Positions 23,794 through 35,000 of a stretch of 64,000 bases of DNA are shown here, piece after piece. The stretch spans positions 19,191,347 through 19,255,346 of the forward strand of contig OX336355.1 of the NCBI GenBank assembly GCA_946902875.1, written 5' to 3'. The DNA comes from Nematopogon swammerdamellus (lineage: Eukaryota; Arthropoda; Insecta; Lepidoptera; Adelidae). The position numbers and the translations under genes are program-made. Below the pieces are notes generated by a model. The model was not told the DNA's origin. It ran no database searches and was given only the letters and a program-made list of their open reading frames with translations. How positions within the stretch are numbered: position 1 is the first letter of the stretch; each line of letters opens with the position of its first letter.

Positions 23794-24193
23794 ATGCAAT
23801 CCGGTACTACAGGTGCCTGGATCAGAGGGACCAGGGCACATGCTCGTGACGCTCCGACCAGCCAATATCACTTTACTGCAGACTTAAGGTACGTTGACAC
23901 GATGCGATGTTTTCGCACGAGGAGCCTGCCGCCGCGTTCTCGAACGAAAAAAACTCGCTATCGCGAAGCGTTCGTCGAGAGTTCGCGAGAACTGTCTACA
24001 CGGTGGTGCGTAAATGCGTTCGAGAAGCATTTCTAGTACGTGAACTCGCATCGTGTCAACCAGGCATCTTTTGGAACGCTGGCTAGAAGACACCACAGAC
24101 GAGGCTACTACTCGAGGCTACCTTTCGTACAGTGTGGTGGTACCCAGTCTTTAATTATTTTACCCTACCGCCTATTAATACGTAAGGGAAGCT
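23794..24193 (+). repeat. Dispersed repeat, family B, interrupted by a MITE
   Basis: The words AATCCGGTACTACAGG, GAGGGACCAGGGCACATGCT and CTCCGACCAGCCAATATCAC are followed by a foreign segment (23888-24063). The repeat then resumes with GAACGCTGGCTAGAAGACAC and TACAGTGTGGTGGTACCCAG. Confidence 0.75.
23888..24063. mobile_element. Small MITE inserted in a family B repeat
   Basis: The left tip contains GTTGACACGATGCGA. The reverse complement of the right tip contains GGTTGACACGATGCGAGTTC. It is about 176 bp, with no coding capacity. Because it splits an older repeat, the boundaries are well placed. Confidence 0.7.
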
Positions 24194-26754
24194 ACAATTG
24201 AGCAGTAACTAAGTGGATACGAAAGGATGGCGTGGTCGCATCCCCGCGCGTAGCTACTTGCGCTCCCGATGCCTACAATGAGCTCGCACGAGATTGTGAT
24301 CTGAGAAGCCTTACACACAAGTTCCGGAGGAGCTCGTTTGCGTTTGTGCCATCTGTGCAAGGGCCAGCGGCGAGAACATTTGAAGATCAATTCCATAATC
24401 AAAAGAAGAGGGGAAAATTTTTTACGAAAGAAATGTTCGTTGGCAACTTACTCCAGCCAGAAACTTTGTATTCAAATATCCTACAGACATTGTACCTTAA
24501 AATAAGAATGAATGAATGAAGAACCACTTGTATTTTAAGCAGCATTTTAATGTCTATACGCATGCATTTTTCCATTGCTGCCGAGTGGATTCAAAGAAAT
24601 AGCGCAAAGTGAGCAATCTTCGAAAGGCAAATGGAGCAGAAAACGCCGACAGCTCTTTACAACACAACGACGCGTATACACGCGCATAAACTATATCCTC
24701 CATCCATCTAATCAAAGCAACGGAAAAAATAAGCCTACAAAATGCAGGGCCGACAGAGGCGCACAATTCTACAAGTTATCAATATCAGCTTCAATAACTA
24801 ATATTTATTTATTTATTTATGGATCAAGGAAACTTAACAGCTATAGACATGGATATTTTAAACAATTACAAATAGGAAAGCCAATAACAAAGTTATAATG
24901 AGACACTGTGTAGTGTTCAACGATTGCTAGACATTCGGATACACGAGGGTCACGTTTCTAGTCTAGACCAATAGTGAGTCCAGACAGTAATTTCTTTCGC
25001 AGACTAATCGACGGAGAGACCCGGAATCACAGCATTAGAGTTAATGCGAGTGTAATAAATATGATTGTGTGTTCGCAAGTTGGCAGCGGCAGTGTTGTCT
25101 GTCCGCCAGCGAGCTCTGTTTCCTGCTCACGATGCGATGGAGCAACGGGCACGATTGGGATCTACTTACCCGGATCAATAAATTTCGATCAAATTACCAC
25201 GTCTATTACCATGGAGTAATGTCTAGAACGAATTCTAAATCGTTGTCGATTTCACTTCGATTTGTCGTGCTGCGCGGGAAGAAATGGCCTGTTGCAGAGG
25301 TACGTACACTGACTTAGGGTTTCACACTGCTGCGCTGTCAGAAACGGCCACGATCTTCTCACTTCTTGCGGCGTATTGGTTAAAAGCACACGCAGCCGCC
25401 ATTACTGTTACGTTCATTAAAAAGTGAACCACATTTCTTGAGTGAATCAAAACAATAGAGCGAGTATGAGGTATCGTGACAGCCAAATCAGTGTTCAGGT
25501 TATCTCGTGCATCGCAATTTCGGCGACTGCTGCCGCGTGGGCCTAATGTACCTTTGCGAAATGTGTAGAAAAATAATTAGCTGAAGACAATAAATGTATG
25601 CTTTGTTGCTTGCGCCTCGGCAGGGTAGGCGACCTTCGACTTAGAAGGGTCTGGCGAACAATTAGGTTACAGTTAAGAAAGGTAACAATGTGCTATTGTT
25701 ATCATGACAGACTATTGAGTTCTCGCTAGGCCTCGTACTCACGATCGCAGCTTGCTTGAACCGAATCCAGATTGAGGAAAACTTGTAACAATAGGTATCC
25801 TCTATGAGTTCCAAAGAAATATGTAGAGATGACAAAGTGAATGTCGTGAGGGATTTAGGTAGATTTGAAAGCTTCTTACACCGGCTTGTATTTCAGGTAA
25901 ATTGTGGTAAATTTCATAACATTATTGTCGTAACAGTAGTGTGATGTGGTTGCAATATAGTGTTGACGCGGTACCGCAGGTACTCGCGTGGTGCGTAACG
26001 CGACAGGGCATCAGAAGCGCTCAATCGCGTTGCGTCATCTCGAGTAGCGTGAAAATCTAACAGTGTAAAGAAAATGTACCTCTCATCGACTTTCACCGTC
26101 GACAATAAAGGAACGTTACAAAACCACATTGAATAGAGCAGGCAATCTGTTGCGTGAAGATTCGGTATACTCGGGTGCGAGCGCTGCGCGTACGCAGCGT
26201 CGTATGGAGTCGTCATCAGCTCCCTGGTGGCAATATATTTTGTCAACGATTGACATAGTTTCTGATGCTGTTACTTCAAAACCCTCGCATACTCAGTTTG
26301 CTTACCTGTTTTCATGTTTTTATTTTTTATGAAAAAAAATATGTGTGCCTGTATCACGAGTCTGTATCGAGGAACCAAGGATGCTCGATACAGTCAATTC
26401 CGTCTGCCATCGCGAAACTACGCTCAACGTGGTACCAATCCAGCAGATTTGTGAACTATATTGAGGGCTGTTTAGATTGTTGATTGATACGTCGTTTGAA
26501 GTGCCTGTGGGCTTGAAGGAATCAGGGTGACGGAGAAACGATGAAAGGATGAGTTCTCAATACCAAGGAAAGCAGCGTCCATGGTAGTACTTATAAAAAA
26601 GCCACAGTTGCACTCCGGGAGTGCCGGCAGAAGTGAAAACTTTTTGTATTTCCGAAAATAATTCTAAGGTGGTTATAAAAAAAACTAAACACCCTAAAAA
26701 AATGTAAACACCGTAACATTGCTTAAAAAAGAAAACAAAAGAAAAAAATTAATT
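24194..26754. other. Unassigned sequence
   Basis: No gene is recognised. A TATTTATT simple repeat lies at 24800-24822. Confidence 0.45.
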
Positions 26755-27303
26755 TGAGGGATTCGAACCCATGGTCAAAAATACAAATCCTACATTCTTA
26801 GATAGATAGAAAATTCTTTATTGCTCCAGTAAACAATAAACAGTAACAAATACATTGGAAAATTTACATAAGGTGCAAAGGCGGACTTATCCCTTACAGA
26901 GATTTCTTACAGTCAACCTTTGGATGTTTGAGATTCTATAATATAGTGGAATGTAAGTAGGTAGTAGCAAAAAAAGAGTTGCGTGACAATTGAAGATAAA
27001 AATAATAATAAGAATACTTATTAATACATACATATAATTACATGCTAGTAAAATATAAGCCATACATGTTTAATACATATATAAATTACTAAATATATAG
27101 AATATTATATACAAATAAATATACATACATACATACTTGTCCATCCAGGTAAGTATGAAACAAAAGTGGTTTTTCTTTTTTAGGTTTTTACTTCACATTG
27201 ACGGAGGTAATACAGTTTTAGGTGTTTTTTTGAATAAGGGAAGCGATTTACAATGTCGGATAAAGTGTGGTAGTGAATTCTTACCATTGAGCCACGAAAT
27301 CAC
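26755..27303 (-). repeat. tRNA-derived SINE, split by an insertion
   Basis: On the minus strand TGGCTCAATGGTAAG (A-box-like) lies at about 27281-27295, and GGGTTCGAATCCCTC (near-perfect B box) lies at 26757-26771. The two halves are separated by 476 bp of inserted DNA flanked by a 7-bp duplication. Removing it brings the boxes to normal tRNA spacing. A T-rich stretch follows the B box. Confidence 0.75.
26801..27276 (-). mobile_element. 5'-truncated non-LTR retrotransposon insertion
   Basis: It is flanked by ATTCTTA at 26794-26800 and again at 27277-27283 (target-site duplication). The minus-strand 3' end runs AATAAAGAATTTTC then a CTAT microsatellite tail, typical of a non-LTR element tail. 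The block GGACTTATCCCTTACAGAGA resembles a widespread lepidopteran non-LTR 3' region. The clade is not assigned. Confidence 0.75.
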
Positions 27304-27824
27304 ATAAACGACCAAACGAATATCGGATTCCCTTCATTCGCTTTCGGCGTTACTGTCACTGAGAGACGAACAGAATTGATCCCGAGCCATCGTAACTTAA
27401 CCCTTAATGCAATGACTTAGGGTTGCATTTTAAATAATAAAAATAAATCTGTCGCTTTTCGAGATCTGTCGCGAGTCTAACATTTTTTACCCACCTAAAA
27501 AAGTACCAAGCGCCGCTAAAGAAGTTTTCACTTCAAAAAACAGACTGAGCGACCATACAAATCGTCTGAGGGCCAGACCTTATTCAACGGAAAATTTATT
27601 TAATACGACACTTTCCTACGTGAGCTTCAAAGTGACTCCTTGTATGTGTGTGGTGAGTCTGAACGAACGGATCTTGATCAGGTAGGGAAGGCAAAATGAA
27701 AGAAAGAAAGAATGATATATTCTCACAATTTTTTTTTCACAAAAACAATTTAACCAAATATAAATAAAACATATACATTTAACGAAAAGGAAGCCCACTC
27801 AGCTGAAGCGATTCTTATCTTCAG
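27304..27824. other. Unassigned sequence
   Basis: Nothing is recognised. The DNA is AT-rich with simple sequence near 27700-27780. Confidence 0.4.
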
Positions 27825-27864
27825 TACGATCGCATGGAAAATCCGTGAAGATACTCGTAAGAAG
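27825..27864 (+). CDS. Candidate 40-nt microexon
   Basis: ATTCTTATCTTCAG at 27811-27824 is a textbook acceptor. Forty bases later GAAG then GTAAGATAA is a textbook donor. One open frame reads TIAWKIREDTRKK. Another frame is also open, so the reading frame is undecided. It competes with the minus-strand frame at 27883. Confidence 0.22.
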
Positions 27865-27882
27865 GTAAGATAACAACAATTT

Positions 27883-28236
27883 CTACAATGATTGTGATGC
27901 AATATGGAATGTATTGGAAACTAGTTTGTCACTCAGAGTCGGTGCAACGTCCGAGCGAGTAGTCACCCCAGGCGAGGCCAGAGAGCTCGCGTAACTCAAC
28001 ATAACACTGAGAGCAGCGCCAATCAATACCGAGTACAATACGTCTAGGATCAACTTTCCATATACGGCTCTGCACACCCGGCAAGCGCCAGCTGGAATTG
28101 GTGTAGTGCGCGTCGTCCTGCCTGGCCCATCCATCTCGGTTGTGTCGTCCGCAGTGGTTGCAATCGGGGACCAGAGACCAAAAATAGTAAGCACGACAGA
28201 AAGGAAAATCTCTAAAGAATTATGTAGTAAGCGCAT
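27883..28236 (-). CDS. Open frame of 117 codons with a possible signal peptide
   Basis: It opens with a true ATG at 28236. The N-terminus MRLLHNSLEIFLSVVLTIFG then LWSPIATTA looks like a signal peptide or membrane anchor, and a second hydrophobic segment, LYSVLIGAALSVML, lies near residues 70-85. Two cysteines (CRVC) lie between. It is not recognised as a family member. There is no clear polyadenylation signal close downstream and the length is within chance range, so it may be random. Confidence 0.2.
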   Translation of the reverse strand: MRLLHNSLEIFLSVVLTIFGLWSPIATTADDTTEMDGPGRTTRTTPIPAGACRVCRAVYGKLILDVLYSVLIGAALSVMLSYASSLASPGVTTRSDVAPTLSDKLVSNTFHIASQSL

Positions 28237-29993
28237 TGCAAATTAGAATACAGATTTGGAATACGTGGAGCCAAGGTAGAACCACAGTAGAATATAAAAC
28301 GGAATTACTTTCTTATAGATTCCAAATTCAAATATTGCAAATCGAAGACAATGCTCGTGTGAGATAATCTCACACATTAAGTTTGTCTGAGACAGAGTCT
28401 CACACAACATGTGACATTACTCCTCGAAGTCTTCGTTCACACCAGAGTTCCTTCGTACAGAGTTATATCTTGTGACGCACACAGTTTGCGAGCATCAGTA
28501 CCTCCCAATTTGGAATAATTGGTAACGTGTTAGATAGAGTGGAGGTTTGAGTTCATGAACTGTACATGTGTATATGGGGCGTCGTCGGCAAATGCGGCGG
28601 CACTTCTAGTATTTCCTATGGTCAATACACTCCGTACCAGAGTCATGTCACGATCCTATGATATTTTATACCCACATGGAAAACACCAACATTATCATAT
28701 GGTAAGTACTTATATGATATAGCAGTATTTTATTAAATAAAAATACTTCATTTTACAGATAACTCGCGACACCCGTTCTGGTTCCCACGAGCGGATACAA
28801 CAGCCTAAACTAAAACCTTCCGAAGAGCCAACCTATTGAAACTCCATTCGAATCCATTCACGGGTTTTGGAGGAGAAAAGTAAGAACGCAAAATGCAACA
28901 CCATTCGCCTGTAGTAGTATCGAGGGTAGTAATAGTGATGATAATGTATTAATCGTGCAATTGTTATATAATAAACAAATAAATAATGAAGCCGTAACCG
29001 AAAATAAGCAAGATGACAAAAACATGATTAAATCAAAGACACATGTACTGATTACCTATAATTATCAACTCGACACCATCTTTCATCAATATGTGAAACA
29101 AAAGGATTATAAAATGCCACCCGTTATCAAAAGTTGCCAATCGCGAAAGATGTCATCCCACACCGCGTCTCCCGTCCCACGCGCTCATCTCACAGACTAA
29201 AAGCCCTCAAGTAAGTGACGTAGGTTAAACTATAAGCCATAACGCGCCGCCAAGAGTTGACCTCCGCTGCAGCATCAACAGTACTTGCAGTACATAGGTG
29301 CATACAATTCCCCTTCTAGCTTCAACCTACGGAAATGCATAAGCGTAATAACGAACCGACACACAATGCTGTTTTGAAACCCTCGTGCCGTGTCTAAGAT
29401 GCTTTCGAATATTGCTTATTGGATGAAACCTTAGAAACCCTTTACTAATCTGAGGACGAAACAGACATATGGCGGTTAAAACAGCAACACAATGTCGATG
29501 CAAATTTGCATCAATGCTACGAGTAGTTTGAGCGATATCATCTTCAGTACTTAATGGAAGAAATTTCCCAAAGTGTAAATAAAAACAATAAAAAAGAGAA
29601 TCATTATTTAATATAAAAAAAAATTAAAGCTAAGTATATCAAAATGGATGATTACTCTTGATGATACAGATTAACTAACTAGTACAAGTCTGGGTTCCGG
29701 GGGGCAGATGCTCGGTGGGGATCCAGCCAACATTTTTCTGATCCGTGGTAGAGAGCCTTATCCATAAGTATATTAAAAAAATTTACTAATATGGATGACT
29801 GATTGAAAGATGAATCTGATTTATGGAGCAACAATAATTATAAGCCCAGTAGGCTGGAACATTAGTAGTATTAGTAGTAGTATTATGGAACATTCTAGAC
29901 TAGATAGTCGGTTCGGAAATTTCTATTAAGAATGATACTCTCAATGTGGAACGCTCTTCCTGCCCATCTATTTACTCCCAAGTACAGCTCATG
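28237..29993. other. Unassigned sequence
   Basis: AT-rich with no recognised gene. Small inverted words (GTGAGATAATCTCAC) lie at 28359-28373. Confidence 0.4.
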
Positions 29994-30245
29994 GTTTTTG
30001 AACTAAGTGCCATGTCAGTGCTTACCTTCGGTCGTGCCGGCTACACTGAACTGAACGGAAACCACGCATTATTTACATAGCCGTTTCAACCGACCTTTCA
30101 TTCAGTGCGTTGGTACCAAAGCGGGTTAAACCGTACCACCTAGTAAGGTAAGAAGGGAAAGGACCTACATTCTAACGTGGAATCTGAACCACGGTCAGCC
30201 TCAAACGGTCGATCGGTCACCCATACTGACCGCGCCCAGCGCTTG
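29994..30245 (-). repeat. tRNA/5S-headed SINE, body plus part of the 5S-like head
   Basis: The words GTGCCATGTCAGTGCTTACC, CTACACTGAACTGAACGGAA, GTTTCAACCGACCTTTCATT, GAATCTGAACCACGGTCAGC, GGTCACCCA and ACCGCGCCCAGCG appear in the order of the reverse complement of the full-length copy. The far 5' tRNA-like leader is missing or decayed. Confidence 0.88.
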
Positions 30246-30282
30246 ATATAAGAAAGAGGTTCGAGGTGAGTATGGAAAGCAG

Positions 30283-30360
30283 CCGTCCCCGATTCTCTCG
30301 AAGACAAGAGCAGGCATACATGTCGTGTAAGTACAAATAAATCTTCACGGTTAGTGTTAG
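30283..30360 (+). repeat. Short repeat shared with 31316-31393
   Basis: Both places share CCCGATTCTCTCGAAGACA, AGGCATACATGTCGTG, AAGTACAA, TAAAT and TTCACGGT over about 78 bp. Each copy sits beside a donor-like GTGAGT or GTTAGT. Confidence 0.8.
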
Positions 30361-31119
30361 ATGGGAGGTTTTCTGTGAGATTTTCACAGGCAAGAGAGAG
30401 AGGTAACCCTGGTATTATTTGTAGCTTTACTAAGAGTACGTCAGCATGGGCGATGCGATGAGTGAAAAGAAAATGACATGAAAACCAAGTTAAAACCACA
30501 AAGAATTCGCGAGTGATACTTGGCCCGTGTTCAGCTCTATCACCTATAGACTAACGAGCGATATTGACGTTGGCGGCCGGCCAGCAATTCGACAAATTCC
30601 CAGCTCTCTATCAAGGTGTTGCCCTCGCATATTTACGCCTCCGAAAGACCCGGCGGCGCAACGTCAACAATTATTTACGTCGCCAAAGCGTCTCTAATGT
30701 GTTCGTTGCCCTGACTGAGAGTTGTAGTTCCATAGTTTCCACAGTAGCCGCTTTTTCAGTCTTAAGTTTATTATTTTAGCACTTGTGAATCTCGTCACGG
30801 GAATGAAGATAATCCTCCTTCAGTAATCCCCGAAGGTTTTAACGTCGAATTTTATGCACGCGTAGATAAAAACCAAACCAAAATAAAACAAGGAAGTAAA
30901 CTATGGCACACACAATGGCAGATAGCATTTTAATCCAGTAAGCGTACAAATGACAGAAGCAGCTTAACAATTTTGGGTGAGAAATTCTAGTGCCATTGTG
31001 AAATAAATAAATTTTTACTTTACTTTCCTATATTCTGTTATGTATTATTCAGCGATAGATGATGCACCAGCACTTTCCTCAAGCATATAAGGTTCTTGAC
31101 TTCGTGTGTGTCTAATAAT

Positions 31120-31215
31120 CTCAAACATGGAATACAAAAGACGAGTTTAATGCTGTGCAGAATTATTTACAAACTAACCTTTGTAATGAGGAAAGGCGCA
31201 TAGGGCGGACAATGC
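31120..31215 (+). repeat. Dispersed repeat shared with 7378-7492
   Basis: The words GAGTTTAATGCTGTGCAGA, TTTACAAACTAACCTTTG and GGGCGGACAATGCAGGC occur in the same order as at 7378-7492. Confidence 0.75.
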
Positions 31216-31315
31216 AGGCAAAAGTAAGAATGTTTGGTCTCAGTCAGACTTCTATTCTTACGCTGTCTAATTTGTCTTCTCACCAAAAAACATTACCTGT
31301 ATTTACAAAATAAGA

Positions 31316-31393
31316 CGTTCCCGATTCTCTCGAAGACAGAGTAGGCATACATGTCGTGGAAGTACAACTAAATGTTCACGGTGAGTGCTTGGA
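31316..31393 (+). repeat. Short repeat shared with 30283-30360
   Basis: Second copy of the about 78-bp unit, 1033 bp downstream in the same orientation. Confidence 0.8.
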
Positions 31394-33104
31394 TGTCTTT
31401 ATTTATCTCATTCATTAAATTACCTAATTATGAATGTTTTACTTGACGTGTCCAACGGCGCGTCTATAAGCATAATGTGTTCTGAGCGTCTCCGCCGATG
31501 CAGCCGTAGCACTGTGGTGGAACTCGTAGCCAGCAGCGCTGCGACACGGGCGAGTCGCATCACATGCACACACATCACAGGAGTGAGTTTTCTTCGTGCG
31601 TGACGCGCGCCGCGGCCGCACCCGCCCCGCCCGGCGGAACCTATAATCTGCGGATGCGGGCACCGATAACGTCTTCCCACCATTGTATCTATGGAGGCTG
31701 CAATTTCGTCAACTCTCGCGACGGTTATAGTTGCCCTCGGTCGGTGGTGCGGAACGAAGCCCCAGGAGACCGTGACCATGACGGCTCGCACGCGAGCAGG
31801 ACTGCATTGTGTGGCCAGTCGCTTCAGTTAAGGGAAATAAATATGCCTCGCGAGTTTCTAAACCCCGAAACTATTCGTGTTGAGTCGATCATGTTTGTGC
31901 CCCTTCCTATACAGACGTCCTATGTGTGAGGTCATCCGAAAAGCTCAAAACACAACTGTCTCAACTTGTGCAAGTCGAACTCGCGTGGAGAGGGTGGTTC
32001 GACAGTAGTTTCGGAGATAAGTGGGAAATGTGCGATGTTTGTAGGTTTTCTTTAATATCTTATAAATTATGCATTTTAAAATTATATAAAAAACTAATAT
32101 TTAACTTTCTTTTTCTTAACTTTTGTTTTCGTCCAGCAGATTCGAATGCGTACTATTTATTTCGTTCACCTAATTGACGTATTGGTTGAACATCATCAGA
32201 GCTCTGGCTGGGACCTGCAAGTCAATATCAGCCGACGCTGCTGCTGCGGTGTGGTGTGGGTGTGAGATATCAACTGTACGAGTGTCTATTGTTGGTCCAC
32301 TGCGAGACGCTACACTCTCCGACTGCCGCACCACCACCCGGCCAGTGCGGAGCGCTGCTGCTGGGAGTCAGACGGGTCAGTTGCAGCGGAACGGACGTGC
32401 AACAGAACAACGCACAGTGCGGCAAAGTATCAGTACCAGCAGGCACGTTCACGGCTGGACGGCGAGAGCAGATCGCGCCGGACTAACGTTCGCTAATGCC
32501 TATCATTATTACACTACTATTTGTTAGCGCTACATGTCGTGTTGTCAAGGTAGTTTTTTGCAGTCGAACCGGGCGCCGCCGTTGTGAGTAGTGAGTGAGC
32601 AAGCGCCCCGTTTGCAGTCTGTTCCGAGTGGTCGGGGGATTAGTGAGAACTCAGTCTGTCATCATGATGCAAGTGTATAATGTGTTCTTTGTTAGTCCGC
32701 GATAATCTGTTATTATGAAACAGTTGCGCCCTTGTTGAGGAATTGTACTCGTACTCGTGTACAATTCCGTACTCGTGCCCTTGTACTCGAAAAATGTATC
32801 TATTCTCATGAAGAGTTCGACGATACGTATTTTCACCTAAGTAACTTGAATTAAAATAAAATAAAACAAAGGATTTAAAGGACATTCGATCTGACCTCAT
32901 GCTCAGCCATCCAGTTCGGGGGCTATAAAATGTAAATAAAAAAGTACGCGGCACCACCGGGCACACTGGTCGCGCGCGTCCCACCCCCGCACCCTCGCAC
33001 CCCCCGCGCCTCGCACACGGAGAGAGCGATATAGCGGCTCGATCGAGTTACCCCAATAATAATGTAATCAAAACCCAACAATAAGTGGTAGGGTTCCCTT
33101 AGCG
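31394..33104. other. Unassigned sequence with GC-rich islands
   Basis: Islands at 31480-31660 and 32230-32480 give long overlapping frames on both strands that look like shadows. Around 32530-32640 the sequence has the look of a 5' untranslated region (GCAGTCTGTTCC and repeated GTGAGT), but no transcript feature can be shown. Confidence 0.4.
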
Positions 33105-33518
33105 CAGTGTTTTTCAATCTTTTTGAATACGCGACCCCTTTACAAGTTGAAAAATTCTCGCGACCCCCTTGCGCCATAGACAGAAAAAAGTTAGTAATTT
33201 AAAACACTATGTTTATGATGTTCTCTGTTTTAGTCCCTATATTCATTATTAAGACCTGCACTCTGTAATAAGCCGGGGCAGCTTTGAAAGCTCTTTCGGC
33301 TCGCGAGGTAAGTGGTAAGGCTGCGTGCGGCCTTGACTTGGATGTCAGCTTTTCAAGAATAGCAACACGATTTGACAATTTTTTTAAAAATAAACAGGCT
33401 CATCCTTCTCACTGAAATTGTGTAAATTGTGTTTTATTGTAGTACATTTTTCCTTTTGTCGGCGACCCCCCGAGTAAGGCCCCCCCGGGGGTCGCGACCC
33501 ACAGATTGAAAAACACTG
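33105..33518. mobile_element. Non-autonomous hAT-type DNA transposon
   Basis: Perfect 16-bp terminal inverted repeats CAGTGTTTTTCAATCT are flanked by an exact 8-bp target-site duplication CCTTAGCG (33097-33104 and 33519-33526). The tips and 8-bp duplication are diagnostic of the hAT superfamily (CAGTG-T-TCAA ends as in the Charlie group). Subterminal CGCGACCCC stretches are also inverted at both ends. At 414 bp with no transposase frame, it depended on an enzyme from elsewhere. Its intact ends suggest moderate youth. Confidence 0.95.
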
Positions 33519-33832
33519 CCTTAGCGCACCCGGTGCGTGGGCGGTGGTGGGTGTACCGCGCTGAATGCTGGAGCCGGGGGAGGGAGGACGAATGCATCCA
33601 CGGAGGAGAGAGTAGAGCAGTTGCTCTCAGAAAACTGTGTACGTAGCCCCCAACTGGGGGCATTCGTCATCAAACCACGCGTGGCTTTGCATTAGCCGCG
33701 TCCGCGGAATGGTCTCGCTCTAGTCGCGACCCAAGACAAGTCGAGTTAAATGGTGTTGAACTGCCGACTATGATGGCGCACCTCCCCATCCACTCCCCGA
33801 GCTGGCGACACGTCTTACTAGAAATTAGAACA

Positions 33833-33900
33833 GTAGAGTGAAATTAGGGCTTCCAACTGACAACGAACCAAGTGAGTTGGAAGCCCTAATTACACTCTAC
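33833..33900. other. Compact hairpin, 26-bp arms with one mismatch, 16-nt loop
   Basis: The left arm starts GTAGAGTG and runs to TTCCAACT at 33858. The right arm 33875-33900 is its reverse complement except at one position. Its size and single-mismatch stem resemble a small-RNA precursor, but it could equally be a miniature fold-back insertion. No promoter is visible. Confidence 0.9.
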
Positions 33901-34719
33901 CTAGAAGCACTCCTCTCTAGCCACGTTCTCCGTGGACGGATCGAACCGACTACCGAACGCAGCTGCAGTCTGCTGTGCCGGAGCGTGTGATTTGAACAGC
34001 TGCTTTAAATAACTAGCATCATCACTGGCGATCAATTTATTATTTTGTGCATTGTCTATAATTTTTCATTCTTTTGAAGAGTTTTAAAATTTCTTACATA
34101 AAATTATTCACGTTTCTAAAAAATCATTTTGAGAAATTAATTCGAAATAAACTGTAAAAATTCTCAGACCTCAGAGCGTCAAAGCATCTACAACCGCTAA
34201 CTATTGTATAAACTACTATAAACTTTCGGAAATCTAAACCACAGAGGATATTTTTCAAAGAAACGATTACAAAGTTACTTCGTAACATCTAGTAATAGCA
34301 GACTGTGTTAGCCGTCTATCTACCCATAAACTCTAGTAAACACACAGCAACAGGTGGACGCCGCCAGGTTGCGGCGCCTTCTTGTTGCAATAATTCCATC
34401 ACTCGTTGGAACTTGGAGCTCTGTACAAGACATGAGGGAGTGGAGCCGACAGATACGACACCGCGCGACACGCCGTCGCGCGTCGTCTCCGGGGAGGCGG
34501 CACGGCGGTACACACCGCAGCATCGATCGCTTGTTCTTCGGCTGCATTTGTCCCGACTCCTGCGCGAGAGTGCGTCGGTGTGCGCACCCGACCGAGCCTG
34601 CGGCCCTCCGCCTACTCGCGCTCGCATACATATTGATGAAATCCCGCAAATTACGTCATTGAGCCTTTAGAGATCACTGACAAGAGGGCATACCCCGGTC
34701 TAGCTCGGGCACAAGCTCG
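33901..34719. other. Unassigned sequence
   Basis: GC-rich at 34350-34620, where five overlapping frames on both strands cancel each other as evidence. Nothing is recognised. Confidence 0.4.
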
Positions 34720-35000
34720 GGCCACCGACCGGTGCGCCGCATGAAAGACATTCCCGGCTCCTTTCGTGCACACTTCGGCAGACTTCGGCTCGAAGGAAAG
34801 TGACATGAGTAATGTTTTGGTGGTTTAAAAAAAATAACCAGGGTTAATATAAAGAAGATGCGTCGCGCGACGCATCTTCTATATATTAACCCTAACCTAA
34901 TGTTGAGGTTGCGCATGCCGTTTTTGTTACGTTTCGTTTCGAGCCGAGTGTTCACGAAAGGAGCCTGAATGTCTTTCAGGTGTCGTTTCGGCCACCGACC
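34720..35000. mobile_element. Fold-back element flanked by 11-bp direct repeats
   Basis: GGCCACCGACC occurs at 34720-34730 and again at 34990-35000. Between them is an imperfect inverted repeat. TGAAAGACATTC and GGCTCCTTTCGTG occur near the left end and inverted near the right end. The centre (34841-34892) is a nearly perfect palindrome of 26-bp arms with one mismatch, centred on GCGC. It looks like a fold-back insertion with a long target duplication, but the exact tips are not certain. Confidence 0.6.

Noticed and set aside
34305..34670. Long frames (102-121 codons) on both strands
   Set aside because: Five overlapping frames in GC-rich DNA without any domain; none can be preferred.
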